Below, one piece after another: positions 58,801 through 64,000 of a stretch of 64,000 nt of DNA (positions within the stretch are counted from its first letter, which is position 1; each line of letters begins with the position of its first letter). The DNA lies in assembly GCF_009602425.1 (NCBI RefSeq), contig NW_022261702.1, forward strand, positions 3,471-67,470, in the 5' to 3' direction. The position numbers and the translations under genes were made by a program. The stretch comes from Actinia tenebrosa (taxonomy: Eukaryota > Cnidaria > Anthozoa > Actiniaria > Actiniidae). Under the pieces are notes generated by a model. It was given only the letters and a program-made list of their open reading frames with translations. It was not told where the DNA came from and did not search any database.

Positions 58801-61800
58801 GATGTCCAATTTTTTGAACAGTCTAATAAGGTCATTGTTCATGTCTGACTATTGAGCAATGATTATTTTTAGCCCTATAAAGTGAAGCATCATAAAACTA
58901 TGCAGAAGCAGACATTTTTTGGGGGGGGGGGGGGATGTGTTGGCCACTGAAATGTCAAGATTCAATGTTATTTTACCCTTTTCACACCAACTCAATAATA
59001 ATGGGGGAAGTTTTTTTTCTAATGTGGAGGTTTGTTTTGTGAGAGGTGGATGGCTTAGCACTGTCGCCCTTCACCAACCATAGTGACATGCTATTAAATA
59101 GCTGGTAGTAAGCTAAATAGGACTGAGATTAAATCTTTAAATCAAAATGAACTACATTATTTTTATTAGGTAAACCTTGAATCGAAATATGGCGACCAGT
59201 TCGAATAACTATCATTCTGCACCAACTTGTAACTGACAAGCGATGTGTTCAAGTAAAAGTGTTTCACACATATAAGAGGCTAGTCAGTTGCTAGTCAGTC
59301 CGGAACAATAGTTATTCAAATTGGTCACCATATCTTGATTTGGTGAATACTAAAAAATAAAAGACAGAATAACAGCTTAATAGAGCTTCATAATTGAGCT
59401 TCTTAATTCATACATACCATTCTAGTAATACTTGATTTGTTCCTGGGTCCCACTTGTTCCCAGTCTCCATCGTCATCATCATCATTCTTGTCAATATCTT
59501 GTCCATTGACTGCCACAACACTAGGGTCGTCTGTAACTGTCTGCTCAGAGTCTGCTGGTTCTGCCTTTGTGGTTGGCTCTAACAGCTTCATTAGCTGGAG
59601 CATTTCTTCATGGATTCCATTGAGGACACAACTTAGGAATTCTTCTGCATCTTCTTGACGGCCCTATAAATCAATATTATTATTATTTATTATATTAGTT
59701 ATTTTTCTTAATTTCAAAGTTAACTGCCCGCTATTTTTCCTTTTCTATTAAAAAATTATCAATGATTGGCCAGCTATTTCAAACTTATGACCACCTACTC
59801 CAAAACATTCTGAAAACCCTGAGCACATGTACTTGCTAATGCCTTTCCCATCAAATGCCAATTATTGATTAATGTCTTTATTGAAATGAGAACTTTTGAT
59901 TTCTGGAAACTTACCTTGGCAGACAATGAGCTCTGGATGGTTGACAGCATCTTGTAAACATAGTTTGGTTCAAAAGAAGACCCAGTACGGAATTCAACTT
60001 TGCCATTCTTTCCCTGGTTTGCTGCTGAACAAAAATCAGACACACAAGGCCAAAGTAGTTGTTATCTAGCTGCTGTAGCATTTGGTTATTGTTGTTGTTG
60101 CTGTTTTTCATCATTACATATTTGCGAAATTTATTGCTGTTGCTGTTGTTTATCATCACTGCTTATTTAAAAATTGAAAAATCTACACTGTACGCTTTGA
60201 GGAACAACATGAGATTTAAGAAAACAAGTTTAATAAGTTAAGTACAGTATTACATACACTTAAACAAAAACCAATCAGTTTATGTTTAGTACCTTGCTTT
60301 GGAAGAATGTTAAATTCATGTGAAAACTTCACCCTGCAGGAATTAAACAAATTAACACAATAATTAAAATTCAACTCTTAATTAGCTCAATACATGTAGA
60401 CCATTTTCAATTTCATACTGCAATACTGTTTGTTTCTTGATTTCAGAATCACTCAATGCGAAAGCATTCATTTAATTGACCTTCACTGGAACATGTCAAC
60501 ATTCTGCACAAAATCTAGGCTAACCCTGAGCAACAGAAAACTTGAAGCTGGATTATTACCCATCATTTTTTTCAGAATTACAGTATTTTCGCCCTCAGAC
60601 TATTTCGCCCATGCATTTTTCCCTCGCATAAAATTGCTTATTCAAAGTGCTGCTTGTCAAACCAATAACCTACATAAAACTTATTAAACTGTAGCAAAGC
60701 TTTATAAAACATTTGTAAGCATCTTTATTAATTTTGGGTAATTATTATGATATAAGAAAACTGTTCTATAGAACACTTACATGCTGTCCAGTATTGGAGT
60801 AGAAGTGGACTCTTTATCTTTCAAAGGCTCCAGTTGCCTTAAAAGATTAAAGAATGGAGGGCAGGTGAGCAGAGCTTGAAGTGTCTAAACTCATTAAGGA
60901 AACAATTGAAATATCATTACCTTCCAATAGAACTCAGTGCAATTATTACAGGAAATACCAGTAGGAGAATGGACTGTTGGGCTATCTTGAGAGAGAGGAT
61001 AACACCCTCCAAAGTTATTCCAATACACAATACAGACTGCATTAACCCTGACTCCCTAATTATTGTTTCATAACTAACATGTTGCAAATATCTTAAGCCA
61101 AAGTGCAAAGTTCACATCCACCATACTATCCTTCCGGTTGAGGCAGTAGAATGATAGAATGCCCCAGAGGAGATCATTTCATATGAATATATTTGATAAC
61201 AAATCAAATACTTCATAGAGAAATTAATAAATACCTCATAGACCAATGCATCCTGTCTGAGAAGAAGCATCATTCAATTCCCAGAGTGTAATCGATATAG
61301 TTTCAGGAACAAGTGAAATAAGGTATTGGTAATTAAAGGATACAGCATTGATGTAACACCAGTTAGCTTTGTTTATAAGTCCTCTGAGGAACAGTGGCTT
61401 GTGAGTGTAATCCAGGCTCAGCTTCTTTAGTGTTTCTGAAAGGCATTGAATAAACAATAAGACCTCAAAATCCATTAGGCACCATGTATCATAAACATTG
61501 ACTAGTCAACCACAAAATCTAAATTTAACAATGCTATTTGTATGAGTTACATGGCCCCTAATGGAGTACGAATGAACATTTGTATGATAATGATTAAAAT
61601 AGTAACACATTCATGCTGTTGTAACTGTGATTGAGGGGTTCATGAAATCTTGTCCAGATATCAGAAACTATGACTAGGTGTTAGGCTCACACATAAAAAT
61701 CATCATATATAGTTATGTAAATTTATTTAAAAGGATACCCATTTTTCTGCACAACTACTACCTTTTTACAGCACACTTTAATTCATACAACAGCCCTCTC

Positions 61801-63664
61801 GAACAAGTTTTAAATCATTAATGCTGCTTATCTATTATTTAGCTAATTATATCAATACCTGCAATCCTTATAGCCCTCTTGTCCTCAGCTATATCAATGA
61901 CGATAGGCACAGATTCTACTTTTTTCACATTATTATCTTTGATTGCTTCCTTCTGTGTGCTGACAACATTGTTAGTTTCTACTTTACTTGCTGGCTGTTT
62001 AGAAGATGGTTTTCGGAACAAATCAGCCCACAAACTGACGGGTGCAGCATTTGACGGCTTGTTTGTAGCTTCATTAGGGATGGAACTTGTCTCAGTGGTA
62101 TTGTTATTGGCAGTAGTGGTAGTAGTATCAGAAATGTTTTGCGGCAGTTTGTTAGTGTGAAAATCTACATCACTCTGAGGTGGACTGCTTGATGAATCAC
62201 CAATGGATAAGACTGTCTCTGTTGTGCTTTTAGAGTCTGTACTGCTGGCATCATGGCCTTCTTTACAGGACTTCTTATTTTCCTGACCTACACACAGACA
62301 CATAACAAACTATTTTAATGATAATATAATACCAGAAAGTACAGTAGGGACATGAATACTATAAAAATTGGGTATAGTATGAAAGAACAAAATAATGTCC
62401 CTGCTTTCTGTATGGCTGACATACTATACAAAAAGTTGCCATGAAAGTAAATGGCATAATACCAGTAGTTGCTCAACATAAAACACACTTCTTTATTACT
62501 TGAAGCACCTCAAATTCAAGGTTTCAGTGCTGTCTATGTATGTTATGATAAATTTTACTAACCAGTTTCTGCTTTCTTTGCAGCGTTTTCAGAGACGCCC
62601 TGGTTTTCTCCCTTATTTTCAGTTGTACCACTCCCTTTCTCATTCCCACTGCCACTCCTTACGCGTGAAACTCTCTCAACAATACTAGCAGGGCTCTTGT
62701 CCCTATCACTGTCTTCACTAGATGAACATGGCACATCCCCAGATCTTTGGTGCTGTTTTCTTTTCCTGCGACGTTTGCGTGAACGTTCAACATCTTGGGT
62801 CTGCAAGCTACCCAGTGGAGGGAAATTTTCTGCATCTTGCAGATATGTTGAGCTAGAAAAAAATATAGAAATCTTTAAGCATTTAAAATATATTCCTTGT
62901 ACATGCTAAGCATTTACTCATTGATCTTTCTCTGCACCAAATTAAATCCCCCAGCAATTTAAAAAAAAATCTACAAAGCTTTTCACTGTCGTATCACAGC
63001 GTGGGACAATCACAAAAAATTCATTTCAGGAATTCTATTTAAGTTTGAAAATTTAAATGTTCAGTGTTCCTTTATTGCTTTAGATATAGAATTTGTTACT
63101 AAACATATCAGCTTAGTACAGTAGCCAGTTACAAATTAATTGAGACACTGTTCAAGACAAGTACAGTATATTGCAACAGATTAATAATTATTGCCAGTAA
63201 TTAATTGTACTCTTGTATTGCAATCAAATAAATCATTCATTAGAATTTTAGCACATTGGAACAATACTCTAACAATGTACTTGACTGACATTAGTATTCT
63301 ACTCCTAATAATTTATCTGCGGCAAGTTTTAATTATCTTGACCAGAGCTTGACAATGAAAACAGTGGTAACAACATGTTAGATAAATAAGAAAAAAATAG
63401 TCTAAACTTTTACAATTAAATCTCACCCATTGTTGGTAGGTTCTATATCTTCAATTACACTTCGTCCACAAAAGGACAGCTCTACTCCAGCTTCCTCAAG
63501 GGTTTTTACTTCATCAACCACATTCTTGTTTGGAACAAACACAACCGGAACGTGATGTTTTGCAGGAACACCTTCCTGTTCACTCTCAAGTCCAATTTCC
63601 ACTCCTGAATCATCTGGTCCAGTGGGAACACTTTTGTTGTGGGCTTCTCGACTCACGTTGAGGT
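55869..63664 (-). CDS. USP10: Ubiquitin-specific protease 10, 5' end missing
   Basis: Thirteen exons: 63664-63427, 62852-62563, 62287-61859, 61435-61344, 60884-60781, 60333-60293, 60024-59915, 59663-59418, 58714-58589, 58078-57992, 57479-57338, 56687-56622, 56056-55869; 718 residues seen, in frame, stop TAA 55871-55869. USP10 is a cytosolic deubiquitinase of p53, AMPK and G3BP stress-granule complexes. Seen: PAM2-like STYLQDAENFPPL near residue 80; SLWADLFRK; Cys box [20 protein letters not shown] with catalytic Cys about 345; GRQEDAEEFLSCVLNGIHEE; EQVGPRNKSSITR; LILHLKRFIYSKSG; His box GGHYTTD with His about 669; VRADDTK giving the Asp; YLLYYCR end. The N-terminal FGDF motif that binds G3BP is not in the seen exons and would lie right of the window. 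Exon 7 has a NAGNAG acceptor (60024/60021). Confidence 0.94.
56171..56455. mobile_element. hAT-like element, GTGGCGGATC termini
   Basis: Left end CTGTGGCGGATTTAGGGGGG, right end CTGGATCCGCCACTG, inverted copies of the widespread CAGTGGCGGATCCAGG terminus. CAATG abuts both ends (56166-56170 and 56456-56460). Both sides also share GGGGGGTTCAT / ATGAACCCCCC, so the arms reach at least 35 bp. A 17-base C run is inside. It sits in the last intron of USP10. Confidence 0.8.
56893..57190 (+). repeat. About 107-bp tandem repeat, two direct and one inverted unit
   Basis: Two direct units (56893-56999 and 57000-57106) contain TTTGTAGCTGTAAGCTGCAC, GCTGAAATTTGTTTTTT and GCTGCTGTCAATCAAAA; a third, inverted and more diverged, follows (AAACCAAATTTCAGAGTGCA to ATGAAAATAGTAGC). 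The copy at 11917-12092 is the same family. In USP10's penultimate intron. Confidence 0.85.
57565..57740 (+). mobile_element. tRNA-derived SINE in USP10 intron
   Basis: Box A-like TGGTGTAGGAGTGAG (about 57578) and box B GGGTTTGAGCC (57621-57631) are followed by the conserved tail TTGTGGGTTTTCTCCCTGTA and CTCCGGTTTTCCTCCCTCCA. Orientation opposite to USP10. Best-preserved SINE in the window; the A/B spacing (about 40 bp) is tRNA-like. Confidence 0.8.
58771..58876. mobile_element. Short foldback element, CAGGGTTAAAAATAATGG family
   Basis: Left end CAGGGTTAAAAATAATGGCC and right end ATTATTTTTAGCCCT are inverted. Internal GGCCAGTCAATG and TGTCTGACTATTGAGC match 8951-9228, and a fragment GCAGGGATAAAAATAAAGGC lies at 58146-58165. 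About 106 bp, no ORF. Confidence 0.7.
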
Positions 63665-64000
63665 CTGGATAACACAAATATGCAGGAAATATCAACATTA
63701 AAAATAAATAAATTGTACACACTAAAGTTTCTTGTTTTAATTTGAACTCCAAATGGAGGTGTACTTAGAATTTCTGAAAGGCCTAAAAAGGTCTAAGTGA
63801 TCAGGATACTTGGGAGACCACTTAATAAAAGCAATGAAATTATGGCCTGCCTTTTAAATAAAATATTCTGTAAAAGTATAGATTTTCTGAAAGCTAAATA
63901 AATGATCTTTGAAAATCCATTAAGAATTTTGTCTCTTGAACTCAATAACTTTTTGTGTTCCAAAACAGTGGTCTTGAATGTGTATATCCTGATACCTTGG
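63665..64000 (-). other. USP10 intron at window edge
   Basis: Upstream of exon 63664 on the minus strand no further exon, FGDF-coding stretch or start codon in phase is seen to the window end. Taken as intron. Confidence 0.6.

Overview
The window looks like nuclear DNA of an early-branching animal, most likely a cnidarian (coral or sea-anemone type). It is AT-rich, genes are intron-rich with short exons and ordinary GT-AG introns, the proteins resemble vertebrate orthologues closely, and gene gaps and introns are filled with short inverted-repeat transposons, tRNA-derived SINEs and minisatellites. The phylum is inferred; no taxonomic marker is present.

Ten genes are identified by family and one further intact gene is unrecognised. 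From left to right: the N-terminal half of a PLEKHM1-like RUN-domain gene (minus, runs off the left edge), BBS10 (plus, single exon), a CWC2-type splicing factor with WW, CCCH and RRM domains (plus, 7 exons), NCOA5 with an N-terminal RRM (minus, 5 exons), xylulokinase XYLB (minus, 5 exons), MED10 (plus, 4 exons), PRELID3B (minus, 4 exons), NELFCD (plus, 16 exons), an unrecognised 144-residue coiled-coil protein with a hydrophobic tail (plus, single exon), a compact CSRNP-family gene (plus, single exon) and USP10 (minus, 13 exons seen, first exon(s) beyond the right edge). I rebuilt the exon structures by following reading frame and phase across GT/AG boundaries; every multi-exon gene closes in frame.

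Three gene pairs are head to head over short gaps that must hold both promoters: PLEKHM1/BBS10 (about 500 bp), XYLB/MED10 (107 bp) and PRELID3B/NELFCD (441 bp, with a cluster of ACGTCA motifs). Four genes act in RNA polymerase II transcription or splicing (CWC2, NCOA5, MED10, NELFCD), but nothing in the sequence shows they form a regulated cluster.

Gaps and introns: 13.4-19.2 kb, 28.4-30.5 kb, 36.2-39.1 kb, 49.4-50.8 kb and 51.6-55.9 kb lack convincing genes. They and the introns carry several families of foldback elements with TA or short direct flanks, at least three SINE copies or heads, hAT-like termini, minisatellites of 78, 84, about 60, 19 and about 107 bp, and a 42-base G run. I saw no retrovirus-like, LTR or Polinton element. 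The points most worth following are the fungal-style CWC2 with a WW domain in an apparent animal, the RRM-NCOA5 fusion with an altered receptor-binding motif, the unrecognised tail-anchored protein, and the set of related TA-flanked foldback elements.
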